This document shows positions 1 to 7,348 of a stretch of DNA of 27,995 nucleotides, piece by piece. The DNA comes from Candidatus Latescibacterota bacterium (GTDB lineage: Bacteria > Latescibacterota > UBA2968 > UBA8231). Location: assembly GCA_022819745.1 (NCBI GenBank), contig JAJEGS010000002.1, positions 1 through 27,995 on the forward strand. Reading direction: 5' to 3'. The position numbers and the translations under genes are program-made. The notes under the pieces were generated by a model that saw only the letters and a program-made list of their open reading frames with translations, was not told the DNA's origin and did no database searches. Position 1 is the first letter of the stretch. Each line of letters opens with the position of its first letter.

Positions 1-133
1 GGTCCCAAAACTAGCGTCGGGCCGCATCAAAGGCCGTCAAATGCTTTGGTATTGAGCGTTTTTCATAGGGCAAGACGCTCTTGATCCGACGCTTTTTCTC
101 CACACAAGGAACCGAACCCGGAGTTTTGGGACC
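1..133. repeat. 133-bp segment bracketed by a perfect 12-bp inverted repeat
   Basis: GGTCCCAAAACT at 1-12 is the exact reverse complement of AGTTTTGGGACC at 122-133. The match stops abruptly on the inner side, as terminal inverted repeats do. The size is like a miniature inverted-repeat element or an ERIC-like intergenic repeat. No transposase is recognisable inside. The left end coincides with the window edge, so the repeat may be longer or belong to a bigger element outside. No target-site duplication can be checked. Confidence 0.45.
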
Positions 134-310
134 ACTTCTAAACAGTATAGGCAAAGGTTCCAAAAGAGCACTCTCCGTTTGCCTCGCTCTCCCGCCCATC
201 CTATCCTTAGCCAATGCCCATGCTCACCGCTGTGTTGCTCTGTTTTAGCTGCCGCGCCGATCCCCTAGCCCGACCCCAACTCCCGATGTACGGTAAGAGA
301 CCTTCGCTAA
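134..310. other. Intergenic region without a recognised gene
   Basis: Nothing protein-like is convincing here. A 67-codon minus-strand frame (11-214) crosses the inverted-repeat segment but resembles no family I know. No clear promoter consensus or strong ribosome binding site precedes the gene at 311; AAGAGA at about 295-300 is the only weak candidate. Confidence 0.4.
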
Positions 311-2338
311 ATGTCCACAGGGTCTTGGTGGCGTATCAGGCGTTGTCGGGGCGGCGCTAGGAAAGGACTGGTCTTGCTCCGACAAATACCGGCTGTCTAT
401 CGCCAGCGCGTAGTGCGCCGCGACCAGACCACGGGACGGGGTGCTACGGGGCGCGCCCTGTTCACCGGCGGCCTCTTGGCGGCCCTCATCGCCATCGGCG
501 TGCCCTATGGGGGCATGGTGATGCAAGGGTCTCGGCTGGGGCTTTCGTCGGCGACGCCGGCGGCGTTTTTCTTGTTGTTCGTGCTGCTGCTGACTGTGCA
601 GGTGGCACTGGGGGCTATGCGACGGGAGTGGGCGTTTGGCCGCGGCGAGTTGCTGACGATCTTTGCGATGATGGCAGTGGCCACGGCCATTCCCACGCGC
701 GGCGTAGTGGGGCTGCTGCTGCCGATGATCACCGGCACCTTCTACTACGCTACTCCAGAAAACCAGTGGGCCGTGTTGATCCACCCCCATTTGGCCGACT
801 GGATGGTCGTCGCGGACATAGAGGCTATCCGGGACTTTTACGAGGGCGTGGGCCGCGATGCGCCGATCCCTTGGGATGCTTGGTTGGTGCCCTTGGGGCG
901 TTGGCTGGCGTTCTACGCGGCGTTCTATCTGTCTCTGATATGCCTGATGAATATCCTGCGCCGCCAGTGGGTAGATAACGAGCGGCTAGCCTATCCTTTA
1001 GCGCAGGTGCCGCTGGCCATGGTTCAAGGCGCAGAGGAAAGCCGGATCGCGCCCTTTTTCCGTCAACGCCTCGTCTGGCTGGGATTGGCCATCCCTTTTG
1101 TCCTCGGCAGTTTAGATGCCCTGAATCACTACTTTAGCTCCATACCTGTGCCCGTGTTGAGGACGCAGCAATCGTTGTTGCGGGAGATGGTTGTCTTGCG
1201 CCTTAACATCAACTTCCTGATGCTCGGTTTCGCCTACCTCATCGGCGTTCAACTCTCCTTTAGCCTTTGGGTTTTCTATCTGCTCCACGCCCTGCAAGAG
1301 GGCCTGCTCGAGAGCCTGCACTTGCACCACACTGCCGAGGTGGGGACGTGGTCCGATGCGGGGATGGGGCATCAGATGATAGGGGCTTGCGCCGTGCTCG
1401 TCGTTTATGGCTTGTGGACGGCTCGCGCTCATCTGGCCGAGGTCGGCCGCCGCTTTTTGCGTTCTGGGCAAGACGAAGGGGAAATGGCGTCCTATCGCTT
1501 CTCCGTCGTCGGTTTGGTCTTGGGCACGGCGGGCATGGTGGTGTGGCTGTGGCAGAGCGGGTTGCCGATGTGGATCGCCGCGCTGGTGGTGGTGGTGGCG
1601 CTGGGTCTTTTGGTGGCGCTGACGCGCATCGTCGCCGAGGCCGGTACTCCCACTATTACTTCGGGCATGATTCCCGCTGGATTTACCGTCGGTGCCGTCG
1701 GTGTACCGGCCTTGGGGGCACCGGGCGTGGTGGCGCTGGGCTATACCTTGGTCTGGATCGGCGATCTGCTGGTTTTTATGACCGCTCCCTTGGCCAATAG
1801 CCTGCGCTTGGGCAGCGAGTTGGCGGGCGACCGCCGCCGGTTGCTTTGGGGCTTGGCCGCGGCCATGCTCATCAGCCTTGTGCTATCGACTTGGTACACG
1901 CTGCGCTTGGCCTATACGCACGGAGCCGTCAACCTCCACCAGCAGTACTTTTCTACTTTTGCGGCCGAGCCTTCCAAGTTCGCCGCGCAAAAACTACTCC
2001 ATCCCACTGGCCCGGACGCCATCGGCTGGCTGTGGACCGGCGGCGGTGCGTTGCTGATGAGTGCGCTGATTGGTGCGCGCAACTACTGGGCTTGGTGGCC
2101 GCTGCATCCTTTGGGCTTTGCCGCGAGCATGGCCTGGGTCATGAACCATATCTGGTTCGCGATTTTTCTCGCTTGGTTCGTCAAGACCTTGGTGCTCCGC
2201 TTTGGGGGCGCGGCTCTTTACCACAAGACCGTGCCCTTCTTCCTAGGCATAGCTCTCGGCCAAGTCGTCACTGCGGGAATCTGGCTCATCGTCGATGGGT
2301 TCACGGGGACGGTGGGCAATCGTCTGCCGGTGTATTAA
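311..2338 (+). CDS. DUF6785/DUF6784-like polytopic membrane protein
   Basis: This 675-residue protein is strongly hydrophobic, with about 12-14 predicted membrane segments starting near residue 48. A basic cytoplasmic N-terminus of about 45 residues comes first. It matches the second membrane protein of this window (17665-19815) along its length. Shared landmarks are YYATPEN, LAYT.G..NLH..YFS, WWPLHPLGF and a final FFLG..LG segment followed by D-G. I assign both to the uncharacterised DUF6785/DUF6784 family from memory of the family pattern. No substrate or reaction is known to me; an inner-membrane location is inferred from the segments. The ATG at 311 has only a weak upstream AAGAGA, and no good alternative start lies before the first membrane segment. 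The gene is followed after 28 bp by higB. Confidence 0.8.
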   Translation: MSTGSWWRIRRCRGGARKGLVLLRQIPAVYRQRVVRRDQTTGRGATGRALFTGGLLAALIAIGVPYGGMVMQGSRLGLSSATPAAFFLLFVLLLTVQVALGAMRREWAFGRGELLTIFAMMAVATAIPTRGVVGLLLPMITGTFYYATPENQWAVLIHPHLADWMVVADIEAIRDFYEGVGRDAPIPWDAWLVPLGRWLAFYAAFYLSLICLMNILRRQWVDNERLAYPLAQVPLAMVQGAEESRIAPFFRQRLVWLGLAIPFVLGSLDALNHYFSSIPVPVLRTQQSLLREMVVLRLNINFLMLGFAYLIGVQLSFSLWVFYLLHALQEGLLESLHLHHTAEVGTWSDAGMGHQMIGACAVLVVYGLWTARAHLAEVGRRFLRSGQDEGEMASYRFSVVGLVLGTAGMVVWLWQSGLPMWIAALVVVVALGLLVALTRIVAEAGTPTITSGMIPAGFTVGAVGVPALGAPGVVALGYTLVWIGDLLVFMTAPLANSLRLGSELAGDRRRLLWGLAAAMLISLVLSTWYTLRLAYTHGAVNLHQQYFSTFAAEPSKFAAQKLLHPTGPDAIGWLWTGGGALLMSALIGARNYWAWWPLHPLGFAASMAWVMNHIWFAIFLAWFVKTLVLRFGGAALYHKTVPFFLGIALGQVVTAGIWLIVDGFTGTVGNRLPVY

Positions 2339-2366
2339 TTTTTGTTATTATTGGACATCTATATCA

Positions 2367-2645
2367 ATGATCCGCAGTTTCAAAGATCGAAAGACCCAGC
2401 GTTTCTTTGAGGGCCATCACGTTGCAGAGTTCCAAGGATTCGCGAACCAAGCTACGCGCCGTCTCGCGTATCTGGACAGCGCGGAGTCCCTTCAGGATCT
2501 GGCTAACTTGCCGAGCAATCGCCTAGAGGCGTTGCGAGGAAATCGAGCCGGCTGGCACAGTATTCGGATCAATCGGCAATGGCGAATATGCTTCCGCTGG
2601 CAGGACAGTGAGCCTTTTGACGTAGAGATAGTGGACTATCACTAA
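2367..2645 (+). CDS. higB: HigB-type toxin, RelE/ParE superfamily mRNA interferase
   Basis: This 92-residue protein begins MIRSFKDRKTQRFFEG, the typical opening of HigB 'plasmid maintenance killer' toxins. The middle RLEALRGNRAGWHSIRINRQ and the ending WRICFRWQD..DVEIVDYH are also characteristic of the family. Known HigB toxins cleave mRNA at the ribosome. The frame stays open upstream to 2295, but those residues overlap the preceding gene and are not family-like, so the ATG at 2367 is the likely start. Its ribosome binding site is poor. The toxin gene precedes its antitoxin by 14 bp, the usual reversed order of higBA. It is the first of three toxin-antitoxin modules in the island. Confidence 0.9.
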   Translation: MIRSFKDRKTQRFFEGHHVAEFQGFANQATRRLAYLDSAESLQDLANLPSNRLEALRGNRAGWHSIRINRQWRICFRWQDSEPFDVEIVDYH

Positions 2646-2659
2646 CAGGGGGTAAGGAC

Positions 2660-2965
2660 ATGAGCGTAAAAAACGGTATGCGACCGGTCCATCCGGGCGA
2701 GATATTGCGCGAGGAGCTTGAGACGCTCGGCCTGTCGTCTAACGAGTTGGGTAAGGCGCTAGATGTGTCGCCGGACTGCATGACTGCGATTCTCAACGGT
2801 CAGCGTGATGTAACCGCCGACATTGCGCTTAGGCTAGCGCGCTATTTTGGGACAACGCCACAGGTCTGGTTGAATCTACAGAAGACCTATGAGTTGCGCC
2901 GAGCCGAGATCGAGGTGGGCCAGAGCATCGCCGAGCGTGTGAAACCTCGGCGGGCAATGGCTTAG
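2660..2965 (+). CDS. higA: HigA-type antitoxin, XRE-family helix-turn-helix (VapI-like)
   Basis: This 101-residue protein has the HigA signature RPVHPGEILREEL near residue 8. A helix-turn-helix follows (LSSNELGKALDVSP, then ILNGQRDVTADIALRLARYFG) and then the PQVWLNLQKTYELR tail of the VapI/HigA family. HigA proteins bind HigB and repress their own operon. GGGGTAAGG lies about 6 bp before the ATG, a good ribosome binding site. The gene follows higB by 14 bp and precedes hsdM by 15 bp, so higBA and hsdM are probably one transcript. In that case HigA could also influence expression of the methyltransferase; this is inference. Confidence 0.93.
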   Translation: MSVKNGMRPVHPGEILREELETLGLSSNELGKALDVSPDCMTAILNGQRDVTADIALRLARYFGTTPQVWLNLQKTYELRRAEIEVGQSIAERVKPRRAMA

Positions 2966-2980
2966 AGGATACGAAACACA

Positions 2981-4570
2981 ATGACGACAACGAGACAGGC
3001 AACTTCTAACACAGAGGGAAACGGGGCGACCACTGGCTATGAGGCCGAGCTGTGGCAGATGGCAGATGCCCTGCGGGGCAGCATGGACGCTGCCGAGTAC
3101 AAGCACGTCGTCCTCGGCCTGATCTTCCTCAAGTACATCTCCGACGCCTTTGAGGAAGCATACACCCGGCTGGAGGCGGAGCGGAGCGCAGGGGCCGATC
3201 CCGAAGACCCGGACGAGTACCGCGCCGAGAACATTTTCTGGGTGCCTGTCGAGGCCCGCTGGTCTTGTCTCAAGGAGCAGGCGCGACAACCTACTATTGG
3301 CCAAGTTGTAGATGAGGCTATGGCCGGTATTGAGCGCGATAACCCCGCCCTCAAAGATGTGCTTCCCAAGGACTACGCTCGTCCCATCTTGGACAAGCAG
3401 CGCCTTGGACAACTCATAGACCTCGTGAGCAATATCACCGTCGGCGACGCCGAGGCCCGCTCCAAGGATGTGCTGGGCCGCGTCTATGAATACTTCCTTT
3501 CTCAGTTTGCCAGCGCCGAAGGCAAGCGAGGCGGCGAGTTTTACACTCCGCGCAGCGTGGTCAAGCTACTGGTCGAGATGTTGGAGCCTTATCAGGGCCG
3601 GGTCTATGATCCTTGTTGCGGTTCTTCGGGCATGTTCGTCCAGTCGGTGGAATTCATCGACGCCCACGCCTCGGGCAATGGCAACGGCAATAGCGGACGC
3701 TCTGACATCTCTATCTATGGTCAGGAGTCCAACTACACTACGTGGCGGCTGGCCAAGATGAACTTGGCGATCCGGGGCATTGAGGGCCAGATTGCCCACG
3801 GCGATAGCTTTCACAACGACCGCCATCCCGACTTGAAGGCCGACTTCATCCTCGCCAATCCGCCGTTCAATATCTCCGATTGGGGCGGCGAGCGGCTGCA
3901 AGAGGACCAGCGCTGGCAGTTCGGGGCACCGCCGAAGGGCAATGCCAACTTTGCTTGGGTGCAGCATATCGTCCACCACCTTGCGCCCACGGGCGCGGCG
4001 GGCTTTGTGTTGGCCAATGGCTCTATGTCGTCTAACCAGTCGAGAGAGGGCGACATCAGAAAGAGTCTGATAGAGGCCGACTTGGTCGATTGTATGGTCG
4101 CGCTGCCCGGCCAGCTTTTCTACTCGACCCAGATACCGGCCTGTCTCTGGTTTTTGTCCCGCAACCGGCGCAATGGTAAACACCGCGACCGCCGGGGCGA
4201 GATTCTGTTTATCGACGCGAGGAAGCTGGGGTTTATGGTGGATCGCACCCACCGCGATTTTGCACCAGAGGACATCGCCCGCATTGCCAGTGCGTATCAC
4301 GCTTGGAGAGGCGAGGAGGGAGCGGACGACTACGAAGATGTTCCCGGCTTTTGCAAGAGTGCGGCGCTGGAAGAGCTCCGCAAGCACGGCTATGTCCTCA
4401 CGCCGGGGCGCTACGTTGGTGCCGAGGTTCAGGAGGACGATGGGGAGCCTTTTGCGGAGAAGATGCAGCGGCTGACGGCGCAGTGGCGGGAGCAGCAGGC
4501 CGAGGCCGTTCGGTTGGATGAGGCTATTGACGCGAATCTGAAGGCTCTCGGGTTTGGAGAAAAGCAATGA
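2981..4570 (+). CDS. hsdM: Type I restriction-modification methyltransferase subunit HsdM
   Basis: This 529-residue protein has the standard HsdM length and order. An N-terminal helical domain (about residues 20-150) contains [24 protein letters not shown]. The region [15 protein letters not shown] follows, then the SAM-binding motif [10 protein letters not shown] (D210 to F219). The catalytic N6-adenine motif NPPF is at residues 293-296. A C-terminal helical part (about 480-529) would contact HsdS. HsdM with HsdS methylates adenine in a bipartite target and is also needed for restriction with HsdR. It sits 15 bp after higA, with GAGGA upstream of the ATG. It is separated from hsdS by mazEF and the HEPN gene, an unusual split of the M and S genes. 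No key residue appears to be missing. Confidence 0.95.
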   Translation: MTTTRQATSNTEGNGATTGYEAELWQMADALRGSMDAAEYKHVVLGLIFLKYISDAFEEAYTRLEAERSAGADPEDPDEYRAENIFWVPVEARWSCLKEQARQPTIGQVVDEAMAGIERDNPALKDVLPKDYARPILDKQRLGQLIDLVSNITVGDAEARSKDVLGRVYEYFLSQFASAEGKRGGEFYTPRSVVKLLVEMLEPYQGRVYDPCCGSSGMFVQSVEFIDAHASGNGNGNSGRSDISIYGQESNYTTWRLAKMNLAIRGIEGQIAHGDSFHNDRHPDLKADFILANPPFNISDWGGERLQEDQRWQFGAPPKGNANFAWVQHIVHHLAPTGAAGFVLANGSMSSNQSREGDIRKSLIEADLVDCMVALPGQLFYSTQIPACLWFLSRNRRNGKHRDRRGEILFIDARKLGFMVDRTHRDFAPEDIARIASAYHAWRGEEGADDYEDVPGFCKSAALEELRKHGYVLTPGRYVGAEVQEDDGEPFAEKMQRLTAQWREQQAEAVRLDEAIDANLKALGFGEKQ

Positions 4571-4595
4571 GGATGGGGCGCATTGGCTGACGGGC

Positions 4596-4629
4596 TTGAC
4601 GCCTCTCAATAGGTAATTACTATAATTAC
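4596..4629 (+). promoter_or_regulatory. Probable mazEF promoter with overlapping operator repeats
   Basis: A TTGACG -35 box is at 4596-4601. Possible -10 boxes are TACTAT at 4618-4623 (16-bp spacer) or TATAAT at 4621-4626 (19-bp spacer). Two direct TAATTAC copies, 4614-4620 and 4623-4629, lie nine bases apart over the -10 region; GTAATTAC at 4613-4620 is also a palindrome. Repeats over a -10 box are what a self-repressing antitoxin would use, so AbrB-type autoregulation by the next gene is inferred. This AT-rich stretch stands out against its GC-rich surroundings. Confidence 0.6.
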
Positions 4630-4659
4630 AATTATTCTTTTCAGGAGGAACTCCAAGCA

Positions 4660-4902
4660 ATGGCAACCAGAGATGTCAAATTGATCGCCATCGGCAACTC
4701 TAAGGGCATTCGTCTTCCCAAGGTCCTGTTGCAGAAATACGGCTGGGGAGATTCCCTCGTCCTCGAAGAAACCGAAGAAGGCATTTTTCTATACAGCAAC
4801 GAAAAGAACAAGCTCTCTTGGCAAGAAACCTACCGGGCGATGGCGGCTGACCGCGAAGACTGGAGCGATCTCGACACCACGGTCGCCGATGGTCTCGATT
4901 GA
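4660..4902 (+). CDS. mazE: MazE-type antitoxin, AbrB/SpoVT DNA-binding family
   Basis: This 80-residue protein opens with the AbrB-fold swapped-hairpin signature: LIAIGNSKGIRLPKVLLQKYGWGDSL (residues 9-34) contains the GNS.GIRLPK core of MazE. The acidic C-terminus (DREDWSDLDTTVADGLD) fits the toxin-binding tail of such antitoxins. A strong AGGAGG (4643-4648) lies 11 bp before the ATG. The TGA stop overlaps the ATG of the toxin gene by one base, so translation is probably coupled. Its own promoter and repeats lie directly upstream, suggesting it can be expressed separately from hsdM. It is the second toxin-antitoxin module in the island. Confidence 0.9.
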   Translation: MATRDVKLIAIGNSKGIRLPKVLLQKYGWGDSLVLEETEEGIFLYSNEKNKLSWQETYRAMAADREDWSDLDTTVADGLD

Positions 4903-5234
4903 TGGCGGATTTTCCGAGGCGATACGCCATCTACTTTGCTGATCTCAATCCCACCGTAGGGGGAGAAATCCGCAAGGTGCGTCCGGTGGTTGTGGTCAGC
5001 CAGAATGAGATGAACCAGTTTCTCGATACGGTCGTTGTCTGTCCTCTTACTTCCGCGTTGCATCCTCAGTGGCGGAGCCGATTGCAGATCCAATGTGCGG
5101 GCAAAGAAGCTGAAATTGCCGTGGACCAGATCCGCACCATTAGCAAGCAGCGGCTGAGGGACCAGATCGACAGGTTGTCTGCCGAGGTGGCGGCCCAACT
5201 CCGACTCCTTATCACGGAGATGTACGGAGAATAG
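4902..5234 (+). CDS. mazF: MazF-type mRNA interferase toxin (PemK/MazF family)
   Basis: This 110-residue protein has the PemK/MazF pattern: RYAIYFADLNPTVGGEIRKVRPV near the N-terminus, then VVVCPLTSAL. R27 of KVRPV and T50 of CPLTS correspond to the conserved arginine and threonine of the MazF active site. The ending (VDQIRTISKQRL..QIDRL) is also family-typical. MazF proteins cut single-stranded RNA at short sequences. I chose the ATG at 4902, within the TGATG junction with mazE; the TTG just before it adds one residue and lacks support. The gene is intact. It sits inside the split type I restriction operon, 58 bp before the HEPN gene. Confidence 0.93.
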   Translation: MADFPRRYAIYFADLNPTVGGEIRKVRPVVVVSQNEMNQFLDTVVVCPLTSALHPQWRSRLQIQCAGKEAEIAVDQIRTISKQRLRDQIDRLSAEVAAQLRLLITEMYGE

Positions 5235-5292
5235 CGATCTAACCACGGGCAAATCGTTCGACGAATTGCCAACAGTGAATCGGCAATGAGAC

Positions 5293-5715
5293 ATGAACAT
5301 CAACACTGAATTCCTCACTCGCTGCATCCGCACTTTAGAGATGGCGTTGGAGCAGTTGCAACAGTACGACGTGGACGACGTTTGGTACGACATCTTTCGC
5401 GCATCTTGTGTCAAGGAGTTTGAGTTGATCTTGGAGCAAAGCGGCAGCTTGTTGAAAAGACGGCTTAGGCCCTATTTCGCCAGCAATCGGCAGGCGGACC
5501 GTCTCACCTTCAAGAATTTGTTTCGTCACGCTGCAAAGCATGGGCTAATCTCGGTTGAGAGCTGCGAGCGCTGGCTGGAATACCGAGACAACCGCAACGA
5601 CACGGCGCACCAATACGGCGAGGGCTTTGCTGAGACGACACTCAAGCTGCTGCCTCAATTCATAGCCGACGCCAAGGAATTAGCTCAGGTCATAACGGAG
5701 GGGGAAGATGACTGA
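5293..5715 (+). CDS. HEPN-domain toxin, HepT-like (HI0074 / nucleotidyltransferase substrate-binding family)
   Basis: This 140-residue, all-helical protein has the HI0074-like pattern: an N-terminal FLTRCIRTLEMALEQL helix, WYDIFRASCVKEFELILE, and a C-terminal YRDNRNDTAHQYGE. It contains the R-X4-H-X-Y motif of HepT toxins as R101, H106 and Y108. In characterised MntA-HepT pairs, R and H form the RNase site and the tyrosine is AMPylated by the antitoxin. All three residues are present, so the toxin is probably active (inference). Its stop overlaps the next start by 8 bp, so toxin and MNT-HsdS are translationally coupled. It is the third toxin-antitoxin module. The older name, 'nucleotidyltransferase substrate-binding protein', fits the same family. 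Confidence 0.88.
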   Translation: MNINTEFLTRCIRTLEMALEQLQQYDVDDVWYDIFRASCVKEFELILEQSGSLLKRRLRPYFASNRQADRLTFKNLFRHAAKHGLISVESCERWLEYRDNRNDTAHQYGEGFAETTLKLLPQFIADAKELAQVITEGEDD

Positions 5716-7348
5716 GCGTCTGGACTTGCCGCGCCGCTATCGGGAGCAGATTGAGGCCCTGCTGCGCGAGCACGTGCCTGGCGTGGAGGTGTGGGCTTAC
5801 GGCAGCCGCGTCAATGGCAGAAGCCACGAGGGTAGTGATTTGGACTTAGTGCTCAGAGGCCCGGACTTGAAGCGGATAGACAGCGGCCAACTGGGGGATC
5901 TGATTGAGGCGTTGGAGGAGTCGAACGTCCCTATCCTTGTGCAGACGCACGATTGGGCGAGGCTGCCGGAGGGCTTTCATCGGGAGATTGAGCAGGAGTA
6001 TGTGGTGTTGGTGGAAAGTGAATGGAGCAAGGTCCCTTTAGATGAGGTGATTGACCTCGTCCTCAGTAGCGTAGATAAAAAGACAAAGGACAATGAACGT
6101 GCTGTCCAACTTTGCAACTACACAGACGTGTACTATAACAATTTTATTCACTCCAGTTTAGATTTTATGACAGCTACGGCCACTGATCGAGAAATCGCAA
6201 AGTGTTCTTTGTCTTCAGGGGACGTTGTAATCACGAAAGATTCTGAGAAACATGACGACATTGGTGTTCCAGCATTGGTACGCGAAGATATACCCGGCCT
6301 CGTCTGTGGGTATCACTTGGCAATCCTTCGCCCTATGCCATCGAAGATAGAAGGGAATTATTTGTTTTACGCATTATGCACTAGTGAGGTTCAACATCAG
6401 TTCCATTCTTATGCAAACGGAATAACACGGTTCGGTCTGAGGAAGGCAGATATTGGCCTCGTAGAAATTCCTCTCCCGCCTCTTCCAGAACAACGCACCA
6501 TCGCCCATATCCTCGGCACCCTCGACGACAAGATTGAACTCAATCGGCGTATGAATGAGACGTTGGAGGAGATGGCGCGGGCGCTGTTCAAGTCGTGGTT
6601 CGTCGATTTCGATCCGGTTCGCGCCAAGATGGAAGGGCGGGATACCGGGCTGCCGTCGGATGTTGCCGATCTTTTTCCTGACCGGCTGGTGGACTCGGAA
6701 TTGGGGGAGATACCGGAGGGGTGGGAAGTTGGAGTTCTAGATGATGCCATAGAGCTACTCAGTGGCGGAACCCCTCGCACATCGGTAGCCAGCTACTGGA
6801 ATGGAGACATCCCTTGGTACACTGCAAAGGATGCCCCATCCTTGAGCGATATTTTTGCTTTGGACACCGAGAGATCCATTACACAAGCGGGAGTTGAGAA
6901 CAGCAGTACCAAAATCCTTCCCGTTGGAACAACTATCATCACTGCGAGAGGTACAGTAGGAAGTCTAGCCTGCCTTGGAATACCAATGGCCATGAATCAG
7001 ACCTGTTACGGTATCCAAGGCGCCCAAGGCTACTCAGACTTTTTTACCTATTGGACAATCAGAAAGGCAGTAGATGAACTACAGAGTCGAACCCATGGTA
7101 CAATCTTCGACACGATCACACGTCAGACGTTCAAAATTGTTGATATGGTGCTGCCGCCTGTGAATGTGACTGAGGCATTTGAATGTACCGTAAATCCGAT
7201 TATGAAACGCATCCTCAATAATCTACACGAATCCCAAACCCTTACCGCCCAGCGTGATGCGCTGTTGCCGAAGTTAGTGTCGGGAGAGGTGCGGGTAGAT
7301 CATAAGTTTTACGACTCTATTCCTCGTGGAGATAAAAATGCCATTTAA
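5708..7348 (+). CDS. hsdS: Fusion protein: MNT-type nucleotidyltransferase antitoxin + type I specificity subunit HsdS
   Basis: This 546-residue frame joins two normally separate proteins. Residues 1-103 are a minimal nucleotidyltransferase of the MntA/MNT type: YGSRVNG at 31-37 and GSDLDL at 42-47 give the GS-X10-D-X-D motif with D44 and D46. The usual third acidic position appears to be Q79, with D82 nearby. From about residue 104 (SEWSKVPLDEVID) it is HsdS: first target-recognition domain about 105-255, conserved LPEQRTIAHILGTLDDKIEL helix region at 258-300, linker 300-335, second recognition domain 336-490, and final conserved LTAQRDALLPKLVSGEV. MNT proteins inactivate HEPN toxins; HsdS chooses the DNA target. 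No stop or shift interrupts the frame. The first recognition domain is clearly AT-richer. The gene overlaps the HEPN gene by 8 bp and the next gene by 11 bp. Confidence 0.9.
   Translation: MTERLDLPRRYREQIEALLREHVPGVEVWAYGSRVNGRSHEGSDLDLVLRGPDLKRIDSGQLGDLIEALEESNVPILVQTHDWARLPEGFHREIEQEYVVLVESEWSKVPLDEVIDLVLSSVDKKTKDNERAVQLCNYTDVYYNNFIHSSLDFMTATATDREIAKCSLSSGDVVITKDSEKHDDIGVPALVREDIPGLVCGYHLAILRPMPSKIEGNYLFYALCTSEVQHQFHSYANGITRFGLRKADIGLVEIPLPPLPEQRTIAHILGTLDDKIELNRRMNETLEEMARALFKSWFVDFDPVRAKMEGRDTGLPSDVADLFPDRLVDSELGEIPEGWEVGVLDDAIELLSGGTPRTSVASYWNGDIPWYTAKDAPSLSDIFALDTERSITQAGVENSSTKILPVGTTIITARGTVGSLACLGIPMAMNQTCYGIQGAQGYSDFFTYWTIRKAVDELQSRTHGTIFDTITRQTFKIVDMVLPPVNVTEAFECTVNPIMKRILNNLHESQTLTAQRDALLPKLVSGEVRVDHKFYDSIPRGDKNAI
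5994..6013 (+). promoter_or_regulatory. Possible internal translation start at the MNT/HsdS junction
   Basis: AGGAG at 5994-5998 lies inside the coding frame, immediately before in-frame GTG (6002), GTG (6005), TTG (6008) and GTG (6011) codons. GTG at 6005 has a 6-base spacing and TTG at 6008 a 9-base spacing. Starting here would give a normal-sized HsdS of about 447 residues without the MNT domain. That this falls at the domain boundary is suggestive, but GAG-rich coding sequence can produce AGGAG by chance. Confidence 0.4.

Noticed and set aside
245..790. A 181-codon open frame on the - strand with His/Arg/Gln-rich low-complexity protein
   Set aside because: It lies antisense to the membrane-protein gene and has the composition expected of a GC-rich shadow frame; no family resemblance.
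3566..4666. A 366-codon open frame on the - strand
   Set aside because: It is fully antisense to hsdM, which has clear motifs; the translation shows no domain.
5253..5286. ATTGCC/GGCAAT inverted repeat between mazF and the HEPN gene
   Set aside because: The stem is only six bases with an 11-base loop; too weak to call an operator or terminator.
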